In this document: piece by piece, positions 26,001 to 34,900 of the stretch | Position numbering within the stretch: the stretch's first letter is position 1 | How the letters are laid out: every line of letters begins with the position of its first letter | Source of the DNA: Psychrobacter celer | Lineage (GTDB): Bacteria > Pseudomonadota > Gammaproteobacteria > Pseudomonadales > Moraxellaceae | Assembly (NCBI RefSeq): GCF_016107555.1 | Contig: NZ_JABASU010000002.1 | Span: 165,083-229,082 of the forward strand | Reading direction: 5' to 3' | DNA length: 64,000 nt | Position numbers and translations under genes: made by a program | The notes under the pieces: model-generated | The model's input: the letters and a program-made list of their open reading frames with translations, nothing else | What the model was told of the DNA's origin: nothing | Database searches by the model: none

Positions 26001-26158
26001 CTAGTTTTGAAGGCGAGGTTACAAGCACAGGCACCTATAACGGTTATGCACTAATGGTCATTAGCCCACTTAAGCAAAAGGGCAAGGCAAAGCTGTCTTC
26101 GGCTTTGATGAGTTATGTGTTGCATTTTTTGCTTATTGTTGATGGTTTGAGTGATTGA
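23027..26158 (+). CDS. Very large tyrosine recombinase/integrase-like protein
   Basis: This 1043-residue DNA strand-exchange enzyme is much longer than the usual 300-450. The catalytic domain sits in the middle (about residues 500-730): RTGMRISEILGLQVKDIEYD holds the first catalytic Arg, DLKSDDGTRRIHLS the likely Lys, LQSFRHNAISN the second Arg (with Gln where many have the first His of HxxR), then FAGHADLNTTFSSYIHV with the His and nucleophile Tyr. The first 500 residues are helical with no recognised domain, and the last 300 are basic and unrecognised. It starts inside the stop of the broken recombinase (ATGA), so both were one operon. Such overlapping recombinase sets mark integrative islands, and here the gene sits at the left edge of the defence island. 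Confidence 0.82.
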   Translation: MTRIQPDSQYGHLRRSEQAQDRRKQALQHTKELCQNAWDDFIEEHQSSELITDEQIYDLYEALYDEIEKSVSAHLIPFALFERKRFFDRINDTRKKRHLPLLPKPIIAVRPQRPKNINDFETFLYLAEAQSIVAQAFDRWQQRNTFSLLDSVSWFLFSLISFAGYNDEKILKEVYDHLEQKKPIYQMADDLLIMPVRLLSPEYGNEVVLTENDLDEVYLTRLISVDDISRLWLLKLQRQYQAQNEFPKYHQVIRRLGEYIGEDFSVRSIQKSNYLRHIAIYWQTMPDVHLDIQLVQVLTGQQKQTSLPIAQWLRYFQSIKTPNAVLSDEHVSKLVIESSNSTKAPLVGVKGERFRSDAVKEIRSKLNNDKRQAESQLESLLIQNLYPNQERLVRWMIDLLTSGNKTNTLKRYLSEIGNSFIAGTRTADFSHLSKHDYHYLYNEIIVEKNPNKLGFTKTVICSLHYSLKKHYQAPNIDIRGGGDPQIVSSYLIPNPLYHVILNCIAEQETLSEYYKQVLRIIIILLYRTGMRISEILGLQVKDIEYDNQGFKEYNVIVRSNAHRDLKSDDGTRRIHLSVLLLPEELEDFKSLFHLKESQSSRYLFTLEYQSTPLSRYSIEQPLKRILEHTAYHDLTLQSFRHNAISNMALILRCNPTFAQQFTDYDETQIEKVKTHFLGKKRRVSANHWDALMEFAGHADLNTTFSSYIHVADLVASHQLQQAKLTLPLSVVNKLIGSSRMDLKQHNPLALESRDDKVHLNQIRPYVNRKIECKKLAFTHKVKAPYPTSHNSNTIKKQPSAVFFSYSREVIEKLLYDIEDGQTLGEASSLNFRYDDALMIYERALSLVKNDDGTLNHKLISKRRKQRSDHIVIAPTPLHHHEEQALVYQCFDNLEALYTSKTSRGEIKQALEIFYEKTNTSKSDIRFTFKQKKLFYSYLKTMCQILPSKHWRVNISCMDSEPYTNEKNKKAYRPVVNKATQLKRIEEFRKKVPSFEGEVTSTGTYNGYALMVISPLKQKGKAKLSSALMSYVLHFLLIVDGLSD

Positions 26159-26336
26159 TACCTCGTAAGTTTAGTTGTACGGATTTTACGGCATAGCTAA
26201 TTGTATATGCCTTGACATGAAAGTTCTCGTTATCGTTGAAGATAAACCGAACAATCAAAATACTTGTAAATCCATGGTGGTTTTGAAGTTCGTAAATCAT
26301 ATTTTGATTCTATTGATAGGTTAGGAAGATTAGGTT

Positions 26337-26363
26337 GCAGCCTAAACACTAACATTAGGCTGC
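26337..26363 (-). terminator. Hairpin downstream of the Hsp70-like operon
   Basis: GCAGCCTAA and TTAGGCTGC form a perfect 9-bp stem with a 9-base loop, 65 bases beyond the stop of the last operon gene. No T-run follows on the minus strand, so it is a probable rather than certain terminator. The remaining bases of the 269-base gap hold nothing I can name. Confidence 0.5.
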
Positions 26364-26427
26364 GTAATTCATACCCATAATTTCAATGTATTAAAGCGAA
26401 TATAGACCGTTAATAATACCTGTTTAT

Positions 26428-29127
26428 TTAAGAACTGATCGTTAATAAAAGCTCTTGGTGATTAAATGCATTACCTGCATGTATAGCCTCTATGCTTCTG
26501 GCAGTACAAACTTCGATAGTATCGGGCGCTATCGCTTTAGCAAAAACCTTTTGATCAGCACAATCTCCAGCAAAATCGATTCTGATCTTATAAAGTTCGT
26601 TATGGCCAATTGGCATCTCATTACCAAAAGCTAAATTGGACTGTGTATGATATATATTAAATACGCGTTCTCTTGGAACACCAAGCTCATACCATTCGTC
26701 ATATTCGGCACTGCGCTCAATTGCTACAAAAAACTTGCCGCGTTTGGATCGGCCTACGTAATGGGCAAAAGGTGCTTCATCTAGCTGCATGCTTTTTGAT
26801 ACAAACTTGACACTCGTACCTGGACATAGCCTCAATAGACCAAGAGCGACGCCTGTTTTGGCAGTAGGGCTTGATTCATCCTCATCATCAACTTCTAAGG
26901 GTGCATGTGTTGTAAGTGAAGGTTGATATTCATAATCAACAAATACTTCACTTATCAAAGCTTCGATAGCCATGCGTCGCGACTGCTGGATATCGGTAGG
27001 CTGCTCTGTATCAAGGTATAAAAAGTCTGCGACAATATCAGAGCGACTGGAGTTTCCGGCCAATAATATATTTACTTCAGATGGCATATTCGGCGCAAAA
27101 GCCTTGCACATAGCGATTAAAAAACTTCTGATCCCCATCAATATACGCTCTTCTAGATAGTTGGTGAGATCATCGTAAGGAATAGAGAGCTCAACTTTCT
27201 GTTTGTCACCATCACGGTTTATCAGCTCGGCAGTGAAAACGCCGCTAGACTGCTTGTCGTTTTTTTCCCAAAAAGGCCGTAGTAAATTGGTCAAAATAAG
27301 AGTGTTAGTATGAGCAGCGTGCGTTTTATCAATAAACATCTCAGACCCGGCAAAACCATCAGCGTCTAAAGGTTTAGTAAACATGATTTTGTGTGTGCGA
27401 CAGCTGTCTATATTATGTTTAAACACCTGATACGCCATATTCTCAAGTAAGTTTTCACCGCCTAAGAAGTTATCTCCAGCAGCCTCATAGTGCTCAAACA
27501 CTTCTTCGTAGCCTTGGGCATCTTCTTCGTCATTAGCATAGCGATAATAGCCATAATCGAAGTCTGTAGTGCCACCGCCGAAGTCAAATACGGCATATGC
27601 TATAGAATCATCATCTTCCGGACGTATATCGTATTTCGATAACGCAGAAATGGCATAGGCAATGGGCTCAGAGCCACGTTCTACTACCTCAAACTTATCG
27701 ATCATATCTGAATGCTCAAACAAGCTGGCGGGTAGGCTTCTGAGCAGTCCACGTCTAAAAGAAGCTAACATTTTGTCTTTGACTGCTTTGGGATAGGCAA
27801 CAGGGAAGGTCATATAATACTTTAAAAATATACCACGATTGCGCCAGTTAATATTTAGTCCTAAGTACCACGCATAGAGCTCTACAGGATCAAAAGGGTC
27901 GCTGTCATTCACAGTTAGCATCTGACCTTTTACAGGATTACGCATTGTCAGGTGCTGTAGCTCATGCTCGAAGCCATTGACTTGGTCAATAAGCCGAACA
28001 TGAAAGTCCTTAGACTCGCGCAATGCCCACTGCTTTATCTTGGTTAGCATGCTGCCAATTATCTTTGGATTAGTACCATTATTACGGAAGGTATGCAGAG
28101 CTTCATGTGAGCAGCGCACCCAGTCCCATTGTACCAATGGCTGCTGGGCTAGGCTTTGCCAAGCCTTTATAAAAGCGGGGAAGTCGAGGAACTCTAAGAC
28201 AGTAGGATTTTCATAATGTTCAGGCTGAATCTCGGCATAGTAGTCATCAGTGCCTATACGCAATAGCTTAGCGCGACCATTTTGATCTTCAAAAGCAATA
28301 ACGGTGCTACTGGTGCCAAAGTCGATAGCGATGTTGCCAGAGTTGATATCTAACGCAGGGTCTCGTTCGCGTATATTAGTAGCTTTCAACACTTCACTCG
28401 TCGTACCTACCACTTCCCATAGCCCTAAATTGGGATCGGTAAAGCGTCTATCTTCAAGCTTGGGCAAACGGCAACGATCATAATCTAGATTACGATAGAG
28501 CTCTTTCAAGTTTAACTTATGTAGTTTGCTTAACTCAATAACATCACTATCATTAGGGTCTAAAGCGTTAATTATTTTTATATTTTGCTTTGCTAATAGT
28601 CGAACTAATTCAATAAGTTTATTTTTGAACTCTTCATTCAGCAGTATGATAGCTCCAGAACCTTCATAAGCATATCCTTCACCCAGATAGACATGGATTA
28701 TACGACTATCTTCAGTTGCTAACCAATTGTTTTGATTCTTTATCTCATACTTTTCATATGTTTGAAGCGGGTTACCCGCTAATTGTGCGAAGGAGTTTAA
28801 GGCAGTTTCAGTTGGCAGCTTCCAATCCGTTATATCATATTTATTATAAGTAGAAAGCTTTTGAACTTCTTCGCTAGTTGTAGAGTATAGAGTAGTGCCA
28901 GTCTTATTATCCACGCACCATAAATTACCTGAATCAACATGTAGTAATACTTCTTGGCTATCACCAAGCCACCAGAAACTCTCTGACTTCAACCTATCTA
29001 CAATTTCTAATATCGGCTGCATATATATCGTATCGTATAGTTCAGCAAATAACTGATTGGCTTGATTACAGTCTGTCGGCGTATTTGATGTACTATCGGT
29101 TACTATTTCTTTGCTTCCTACAGACAT
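26428..29127 (-). CDS. Large Hsp70/actin-fold ATPase of the candidate system
   Basis: This 899-residue protein has an N-terminal domain (about 1-255) I do not recognise, followed by an Hsp70-like nucleotide domain. The phosphate-1 motif is IAIDFGTSST at 266-275, phosphate-2 is AVFDFGGGTTDF at 512-523 and the adenosine motif is NILLAGNSSRS near 686-696. A long insertion lies between the two halves. No DnaK-type substrate-binding beta domain or EEVD tail is seen, so it is not a housekeeping chaperone. Some features recall SrfB-type or YegD-type Hsp70 relatives. AAGGAACTGCC precedes the ATG. It is the last gene of a six-gene minus-strand run headed by a HerA-like ATPase. Function unknown; a chaperone-like switch or assembly ATPase for the system is my inference. 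Confidence 0.8.
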   Translation of the reverse strand: MSVGSKEIVTDSTSNTPTDCNQANQLFAELYDTIYMQPILEIVDRLKSESFWWLGDSQEVLLHVDSGNLWCVDNKTGTTLYSTTSEEVQKLSTYNKYDITDWKLPTETALNSFAQLAGNPLQTYEKYEIKNQNNWLATEDSRIIHVYLGEGYAYEGSGAIILLNEEFKNKLIELVRLLAKQNIKIINALDPNDSDVIELSKLHKLNLKELYRNLDYDRCRLPKLEDRRFTDPNLGLWEVVGTTSEVLKATNIRERDPALDINSGNIAIDFGTSSTVIAFEDQNGRAKLLRIGTDDYYAEIQPEHYENPTVLEFLDFPAFIKAWQSLAQQPLVQWDWVRCSHEALHTFRNNGTNPKIIGSMLTKIKQWALRESKDFHVRLIDQVNGFEHELQHLTMRNPVKGQMLTVNDSDPFDPVELYAWYLGLNINWRNRGIFLKYYMTFPVAYPKAVKDKMLASFRRGLLRSLPASLFEHSDMIDKFEVVERGSEPIAYAISALSKYDIRPEDDDSIAYAVFDFGGGTTDFDYGYYRYANDEEDAQGYEEVFEHYEAAGDNFLGGENLLENMAYQVFKHNIDSCRTHKIMFTKPLDADGFAGSEMFIDKTHAAHTNTLILTNLLRPFWEKNDKQSSGVFTAELINRDGDKQKVELSIPYDDLTNYLEERILMGIRSFLIAMCKAFAPNMPSEVNILLAGNSSRSDIVADFLYLDTEQPTDIQQSRRMAIEALISEVFVDYEYQPSLTTHAPLEVDDEDESSPTAKTGVALGLLRLCPGTSVKFVSKSMQLDEAPFAHYVGRSKRGKFFVAIERSAEYDEWYELGVPRERVFNIYHTQSNLAFGNEMPIGHNELYKIRIDFAGDCADQKVFAKAIAPDTIEVCTARSIEAIHAGNAFNHQELLLTISS

Positions 29128-29190
29128 GGCAGTTCCTTGTTTGGTGTTGAATACAGATATGTTTAGTAGCGACTTAAGCGTAAAAACGAG

Positions 29191-30018
29191 TTATTCGGTA
29201 TAAACGATAGCATTGAGAGTCGATGTAGCGCCAGGATTAACAAGCGCAGGTAACCATTCTTCGGTTATTGTTTCGCCTTTAATATTGCCTCTATGATGGG
29301 ATTTATAATTGAAAGGAGTAGGGCAGTCGACAGACTGTAATTTGGCTTTTTTGTCTCGCCAAGTGAGGTTATGAATATTTATGGCTGAAGTTAGTATATA
29401 TAGCTCATCAACATTTGCGGGTCTTTGACGTGCCTTGCAACGTTCGGCTAGCAGATCCCAAATAGCTGTGACTTTATCCCACTGAGCAAGGCTAGCTATC
29501 ATAGTAACTAATTTGATCGCTTGCTCGTTATCTGCTTGTGTTTGCGCATCTTCAGACGACGTATCTTCTGTTCTAAATAGCACGAGTTGACATAATTCAT
29601 TATCTTCTTCGATCAAAGATAGTAATTCCACGTAAGCCCTCAAGCTCCCACCAAGCTGATATTCAGCAGTGTATTGCTTACGGTCTTGTCGATCAGAGCC
29701 TTGAAAATCAGTCGTGTTCTGCTCGGAAGTAGCTGTCAGATCCTCTTTGAGAGGGTCGTTATCATGACTTTTATGTCCTACAGATGGCTTGATGCTTGAT
29801 TTATTTTTTATTTTCTTTAATTTCTTAACGTTTTTATCAATACTTTGCATTGTACCTAAGATGGCTCTTAACAAATCATTGCTCTCTTGATTGTCTGTTT
29901 GGGGAAAGGTGTTTAATGAAGATGCGTTCATTGAGTCATTATTATTTGGGTGACTACTTGAATGGTTGCTAGCATCATTACTAGAGGAATCGCTAGGTTC
30001 AACGTGTTTTTTTGCCAT
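29191..30018 (-). CDS. Unrecognised 275-residue protein of the Hsp70/HerA operon
   Basis: The first 60 residues are rich in Ser, Asn and Asp and probably disordered. A basic amphipathic helix follows (LLRAILGTMQSIDKNVKKLK), then a polar linker. From about residue 115 there is a folded, mostly helical domain (YQLGGSLRAYVELLSLIEED, IASLAQWDKVTAIWDLLAER) and a C-terminal tail with TITEEWLPALVNPGATS. I know no matching family. A GrpE-like partner for the Hsp70-like protein is conceivable from the position and the helical start, but no GrpE signature is visible. It lies 63 bases upstream of the Hsp70-like gene and 55 bases after the next one, on the same strand, with GGAATAAG before the ATG. Confidence 0.7.
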   Translation of the reverse strand: MAKKHVEPSDSSSNDASNHSSSHPNNNDSMNASSLNTFPQTDNQESNDLLRAILGTMQSIDKNVKKLKKIKNKSSIKPSVGHKSHDNDPLKEDLTATSEQNTTDFQGSDRQDRKQYTAEYQLGGSLRAYVELLSLIEEDNELCQLVLFRTEDTSSEDAQTQADNEQAIKLVTMIASLAQWDKVTAIWDLLAERCKARQRPANVDELYILTSAINIHNLTWRDKKAKLQSVDCPTPFNYKSHHRGNIKGETITEEWLPALVNPGATSTLNAIVYTE

Positions 30019-30073
30019 GGTACTTATTCCATTGATGTTCGATAGTCTGAGTAGCTTGAGCTTTGGTGACCGC

Positions 30074-30943
30074 TTAAACGACTAAATTTTTAAACTCTTG
30101 ACGTATAGTTAGCGGATACGTAAGCTGCTGGCAGAATTCGATGATTTGGCGCTGATCTTGCTTAGGTAACGCTAGGAATTGTTTTTTCATGATATGTATA
30201 GTATCTATCGTTGGCTCTGGGAACGGCGACGGTATGGCTGGAATATCATAACTGCCTATTAATAAACCAATATCAGAAGGCTTCACGATATGCCAAAAAT
30301 TTTGATATATAGCTGGCATAAAGGTGAGGATCTTTTGCATACTTATACCTTGCAAAGCGTTGGTCTGATGCTGTAAGCGTATGACCTCATCTTGTAGCTC
30401 TCGATTGGATGCGACAGCGGCATCTAGCTTTTCATGCTTAATCGCTACAGCGTCTGGATTTTCTATATCTTTTTCGTTATATTCTACTGGTACCTTATTA
30501 TACTGAGCTTGACCAAAAGCCATACTATCTATAAAGGGTAATATATCTTGCGATAAATACTCTATATCGTATTTGGTATTATCTTGATGGCTTATCGAAC
30601 CTGAATTGATCAGCGATCGGTTAATGAACTGCCAAGCAAGCAATTGCCAATTTTCTGATTGTAGTTTAAACAGAGATGCTGATAAATGAGGAATTTGCGA
30701 GCTAGCGTTCTTATCATAAATAACAGTCAGCTCTATATCTCGTAGCCTCGCTGTAGCATTAACATGTATATCTAACTCTTCGGCGATACTGGCAGCAGCG
30801 GTATCATGGCGAAGTGAGTTGGATTTTTCACCATTGATTGGACAAACCTGCCAGCTATCATCTAAATACTCAAATAAAATAGCTGAGTCCAATAGTATTA
30901 GAGCGTATCGACTTTTTATTTGATCTGTATTGTCTTGATGCAT
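30074..30943 (-). CDS. Unrecognised 289-residue coiled-coil protein of the Hsp70/HerA operon
   Basis: The N-terminal 150 residues look like a mixed alpha/beta domain (SRYALILLDSAILFEYLDD at the start). A predicted coiled coil runs at about residues 170-200 (LDAAVASNRELQDEVIRLQH), then a segment with MPAIYQNFWHIVKPSDIGLL and a helical end (FLALPKQDQRQIIEFCQQL). I do not recognise a family. AAAGGAAAAG precedes the ATG. The gene is third from the end of the six-gene run, and its neighbours are also unknown except for the Hsp70-like and HerA-like ATPases. The coiled coil suggests a role as adaptor or subunit in a multiprotein assembly. Confidence 0.7.
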   Translation of the reverse strand: MHQDNTDQIKSRYALILLDSAILFEYLDDSWQVCPINGEKSNSLRHDTAAASIAEELDIHVNATARLRDIELTVIYDKNASSQIPHLSASLFKLQSENWQLLAWQFINRSLINSGSISHQDNTKYDIEYLSQDILPFIDSMAFGQAQYNKVPVEYNEKDIENPDAVAIKHEKLDAAVASNRELQDEVIRLQHQTNALQGISMQKILTFMPAIYQNFWHIVKPSDIGLLIGSYDIPAIPSPFPEPTIDTIHIMKKQFLALPKQDQRQIIEFCQQLTYPLTIRQEFKNLVV

Positions 30944-31057
30944 GCAACTTTTCCTTTAGATACTACATTAGTAAATTATCTAGATATCGATGCTAAACAT
31001 TTAACACCGACATCTAAATCGATAACTATAGACTTTTAAATAAGACTAGCAAAGCCA

Positions 31058-31735
31058 CTAATTATTGTCTTTCTCAATACTTTGATATAGCTCGTCCTTA
31101 GTATTCAAAATCTCTGTATAAGTCTCTTGATCAGAGTTATCGCTGATATTTTGCTCAGCTTTGACCATATCATCAATAATATCGACATTCTCACCTGCAC
31201 TGAGTTTTTTGTCGAAGTAGCCTACGACGTTGGCGATATCGACGCCAGTCTGTAGCCAGTTAGAGACGCGTTCGCTATTAAAGTAATCTGGATTGCTCGC
31301 TACTAAGACAGTCATGGCACCCATAGCGCCAGACTGTAACTGAAACTTGTCTTCGATGCCTTTACAAGCGATACCAATACCTGCTATTTTTTTGGCTTCA
31401 GAGGAGTAAGACTTTGACTTCTCAGGGTCAAGATCGAAGTCGCGGATAGAGTCCATATATTCATCGAAGCTATCAAAATTCTCAGGACGAATCCCTGATT
31501 CTGATGCTTGCATCGCTCTATCACCCATCTCTTCTACTTTTTCATCCGCGTTAAAGAGCCCGACGATTGTGGCGATGGCTTGAATGACGAGCCCTACTGT
31601 TCCCAGTTGTCCTGCGATCTTTGGCGCAATCTCTACAGCAAATTTACCAATACTACTCAATGTAGTAGATACTACTGAAACCGCTGCGCTAAAACCACTG
31701 CTAATCGCACTGCCTATTGAACTAAAAAAAACCAT
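31058..31735 (-). CDS. Hydrophobic-N-terminus protein of the Hsp70/HerA operon
   Basis: This 225-residue protein begins with VFFSSIGSAISSGFSAAV and stays Gly/Ala/Ser-rich and hydrophobic to about residue 62 (IAGQLGTVGLVIQAIATIVG), which could insert in a membrane or pack in an oligomer. The rest is acidic and helical (EYMDSIRDFDLDPEKSKSY and later). It has no cleavable signal peptide pattern. It is separated by two bases from the 70-residue gene upstream, which shares the opening FFSSIG motif. AAGGATTAGTT precedes the ATG. The layout of a glycine-zipper-like head plus an acidic tail recalls pore-forming or phage-structural small proteins, but I have no family match. Confidence 0.7.
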   Translation of the reverse strand: MVFFSSIGSAISSGFSAAVSVVSTTLSSIGKFAVEIAPKIAGQLGTVGLVIQAIATIVGLFNADEKVEEMGDRAMQASESGIRPENFDSFDEYMDSIRDFDLDPEKSKSYSSEAKKIAGIGIACKGIEDKFQLQSGAMGAMTVLVASNPDYFNSERVSNWLQTGVDIANVVGYFDKKLSAGENVDIIDDMVKAEQNISDNSDQETYTEILNTKDELYQSIEKDNN

Positions 31736-31737
31736 AA

Positions 31738-31950
31738 CTAATCCTTATTGTCATTAATTGTGTCATTAAAAAAATCATCATCAGGCTCTAAAGAGAACTC
31801 TTCAATCTCTTTTCTTGCTAAAGCAATTTTTGTTGTTAGTTCTTTTTCTTCAAGGCTGTCTTCCGTTTTATCTTTTACTACTTCTATTTCAGATATAGCA
31901 GAGCTAAAAGCACTTGTGGGTATATTACCTATTGAACTGAAAAATCCCAT
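31738..31950 (-). CDS. Small 70-residue protein paired with the hydrophobic-head protein
   Basis: It starts GFFSSIGNIPTSAFSSAISE, clearly the same opening as the 225-residue protein two bases downstream, then turns into a short charged helix (KTEDSLEEKELTTKIALARK) with an acidic end. AAGGAACAGAT lies before the ATG and the gene follows the HerA-like gene by 30 bases. The shared opening suggests a common recognition or export signal, or a duplicated module that has lost its hydrophobic core. It looks real because of the ribosome site, spacing and shared motif. Confidence 0.65.
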   Translation of the reverse strand: MGFFSSIGNIPTSAFSSAISEIEVVKDKTEDSLEEKELTTKIALARKEIEEFSLEPDDDFFNDTINDNKD

Positions 31951-31980
31951 ATCTGTTCCTTATTCTCGATGAATATTTCA

Positions 31981-34900
31981 TTAAATCGTATTTAAGGTAT
32001 TTAGGTTCTGACCTTCATTCTTTTCAAAGAGTTGCTTGGTTTTCATATTTTCTAACTTATCTGAGCATACTAAAGCTAAGAATTTGGCTTCATTTTCTGA
32101 TAGAGATTTTGTGATAAGCGGTAAGCTGTGTTTCAGAAGTTCTTGTGTGCTTTCAGTAATGTCCAAGGCACAACTATCTAGCATGAGATCCATGAGCATA
32201 TCGGCCAATACCTCACTGGTTATATCGAAATTTGCCATCATCTTTTCTATACTAGCAGAAAGTTGAGTGGCGATACGCTTATTCATAGTCTTTAGATCAT
32301 CAGTTTTTTTGATACCTTCAGGTAGAGAGCGGCTAAAACCAATGAGCATATTGACTGTTTTGCGACCTTGATTAATAAACCGTGAAAGTTGAGTTGAATT
32401 ATGAAGCTGTGAGTGTTTACTCAGGAGCGGGTAGAGTACTAGGCGCTGCGACCACAGCTGTATCTTGCCTTTTAGTCTGAGTTGCTCTTCATCTATTTCA
32501 GCAGCGTTGGTATTGGTCATCTGCTCGATTTGTGCTCTAACAGGAGCATGCCAACCGCCACAATATATAATAGTCTCTCCAGGCTGGAGCATAGGTAGAA
32601 AGTCTTTTTGTTCGTCATTTAGACCCATAGCATCACCGATGATATTGCGATCATCAGCAGCAAATAGCTGATGAATGATTTTTACATTGGTGTTTTTTAT
32701 GACGTCACTGACTAATTTATTAGGTATTTGGTCGGCGATGATTAAGCTCTCGCCATATTTACGTACTTCTGCAAGCATATTAGCAAACATCTCTACCCCA
32801 AGCTTCTTAGAGCCATCAGCGCCAGGCTCAGGACGGGTTAAAAGACGATGTGCTTCTTCTACTAAAGTCATATGCTGGAAGTCTGGCTGCCGACGATGAC
32901 GCTGCTTGACGCATTCAGCCAGTCTGCCTAGGATCAGTCCCATAAAAAATGCTTTGTCTTCTTCATCTTTGAGCTCTTCTAGCTCAATGACGACTTTTTT
33001 ATCTAGTAATTTATCAAAATTGATAGAGCGTGGTGTATCTATCATGGTGCCTTTGATCCCAGTGGTCAAAGACGTTAAGCGTGACACTAGCGACCCAAGG
33101 TACTTCTCTTCAAACTCCTTACCCATACCAGCGGTTTTAATAACCATTTCAAGCTTATCAATGACATCACTAAAGGTAGGGTAAATATTCTCATTAGTGG
33201 TCCAAGGATCATCTACCAGATAGTTGCTGTTGGTCGCGACATCCCAGCCTTTTTCTTGATAAGCGGCGATGATGGCATTCTCTACGATAAAAGGCATGGA
33301 CGCTTCCATAGGAAACACAGCTGTCATGGTGGATTTGAGCATGCTGATATGGCCCATGAGGTTTTGACGCTCAGATAAAAGTTCAAAAGGATTGAGTCTA
33401 AATGTGGATAGGTCTTCACGGGCTAGGCTATAGTATTCAATATCTTGATCTTGTGTGTACAAAGCGCGGTATTCAGTTTTGGCCGGCTCAATTACCATAA
33501 AAGGCAATTGAGACTCAAGTAGTAGCTTCATACAAGTAGTCGTTTTACCCGCACCAGTAACGCCAGTGATGAAGACATGTTTGTTTAACGTCTTTAAGGC
33601 AATATCAACAGGCTTATGATCCAAGGTACGCCCATTTTGGATGATGTTACCTAGTTTTATGGTTCTACCTTTGTTCTCATTGCTAGTGTTTACGGCAAAA
33701 GACACACTTTTACGGATTTTGAGACCAGGCAGTTCAAGAGTAGGCATACCTGCTAGTAACGATAACTCTTTAGTATTGAGCCAAGTCGCTGCGTAGAGGT
33801 GTTGCGCATTTTGTTGAGGGATACTATGCACAATCGCTGTGTTTAGCTGATCTTTAATAAAGCTAGTAGCATTGATTTGTCTAATTTGTAGTACATCCGT
33901 CAAAGATATCGTTTTATCCGATAATTTTGTCACCGTTAGGGGAGTAAAGGCCGGTTGGTTACCTTGAAATATGGATAATACGCTACGCGATAGTCGCTTA
34001 TAGGTTGAGCTGTCATCTGCGGCTAAATATATGGCCGTGCGAAACATGCCCTTACTCAAGCCTTGACGAAAGCGATCGATTTGCGTGTCATTTAAATGCC
34101 CTTGGATTTGCTCAATACGCTTATCTACACGTTCTCGAGTCAGTGCTACACCTGTGCTTCCAGAGTCACCACTAGCAATAGATTCACTGCCGCCTTTTGT
34201 CTTAGATGATGACTTGCCGTATGTATTGGTTGTTGAAGTGCCATCTGAAGTAGACTGTCCTTTATTATTACTTTTACTCCAGCTGCTACCACTTTCTCCA
34301 TCACTAGAGCCTTTACTTTGACTGACGCCTTTATTTTTACCTTTAGCTTGACTGTCTGAGGTACCTGAAGTGGTACTTTCTGATGTACCTATCGTATTGC
34401 TTTTATTCCACCCTGATCCTTCAGATTGTTGAATAGAATGCTTGGTATGGGCTGATAGTTGAGTGGATAGCTCATAAATCTGAGATAGAGTCATACGTAT
34501 GGTTTGTTCATCACCAGAATGAGCGACAATAACCATCTGCCAAGTAGAGTCGCTCAAGCTGTTTACTAATCGCTCAATACCTTGAAAGTCTTCCCCGTCC
34601 GAGTTCTGTTCATGCTCATTAAAGGCGGGTACACCAGTCACAAGTCCTAAGTGTTGGCTATTCTCGAATATTGAAAGTAGCTCTTGATCATCACTTTTGA
34701 CGAGGTTTAATTTAGCTCCTAAAAAGTTACCTTTGAAGGCATCTTTTAGCAATCGACTATCTTGTACGATGCTATTGCTATCAGCAACACCAATGTAAAG
34801 ATCAATGCCAGATGGTTTACCAGATAGCATATAGATTAAAGAGGTATTACTAGCACTTAAGCAGGAGATGACATTTGCCATAGCTGCGCGGTATTGGAAA

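Noticed and set aside
26217..26324. Short frame starting MKVLVIVEDKPNNQ, like the start of a response regulator
   Set aside because: It stops after 35 codons, the rest does not match a receiver domain, and there is no ribosome site. A relic is possible but not supportable.
26428..29127. Housekeeping DnaK
   Set aside because: The ATPase motifs are there, but there is an extra N-terminal domain, no typical substrate-binding domain or C-terminal tail, and no dnaJ or grpE nearby.
34085..34445. Possible tandem DNA repeat or CRISPR-like region in the low-complexity part of the HerA-like gene
   Set aside because: The similarity is at the level of Ser/Gly codons only; there are no equal repeats with spacers, and the frame is a continuous coding sequence.
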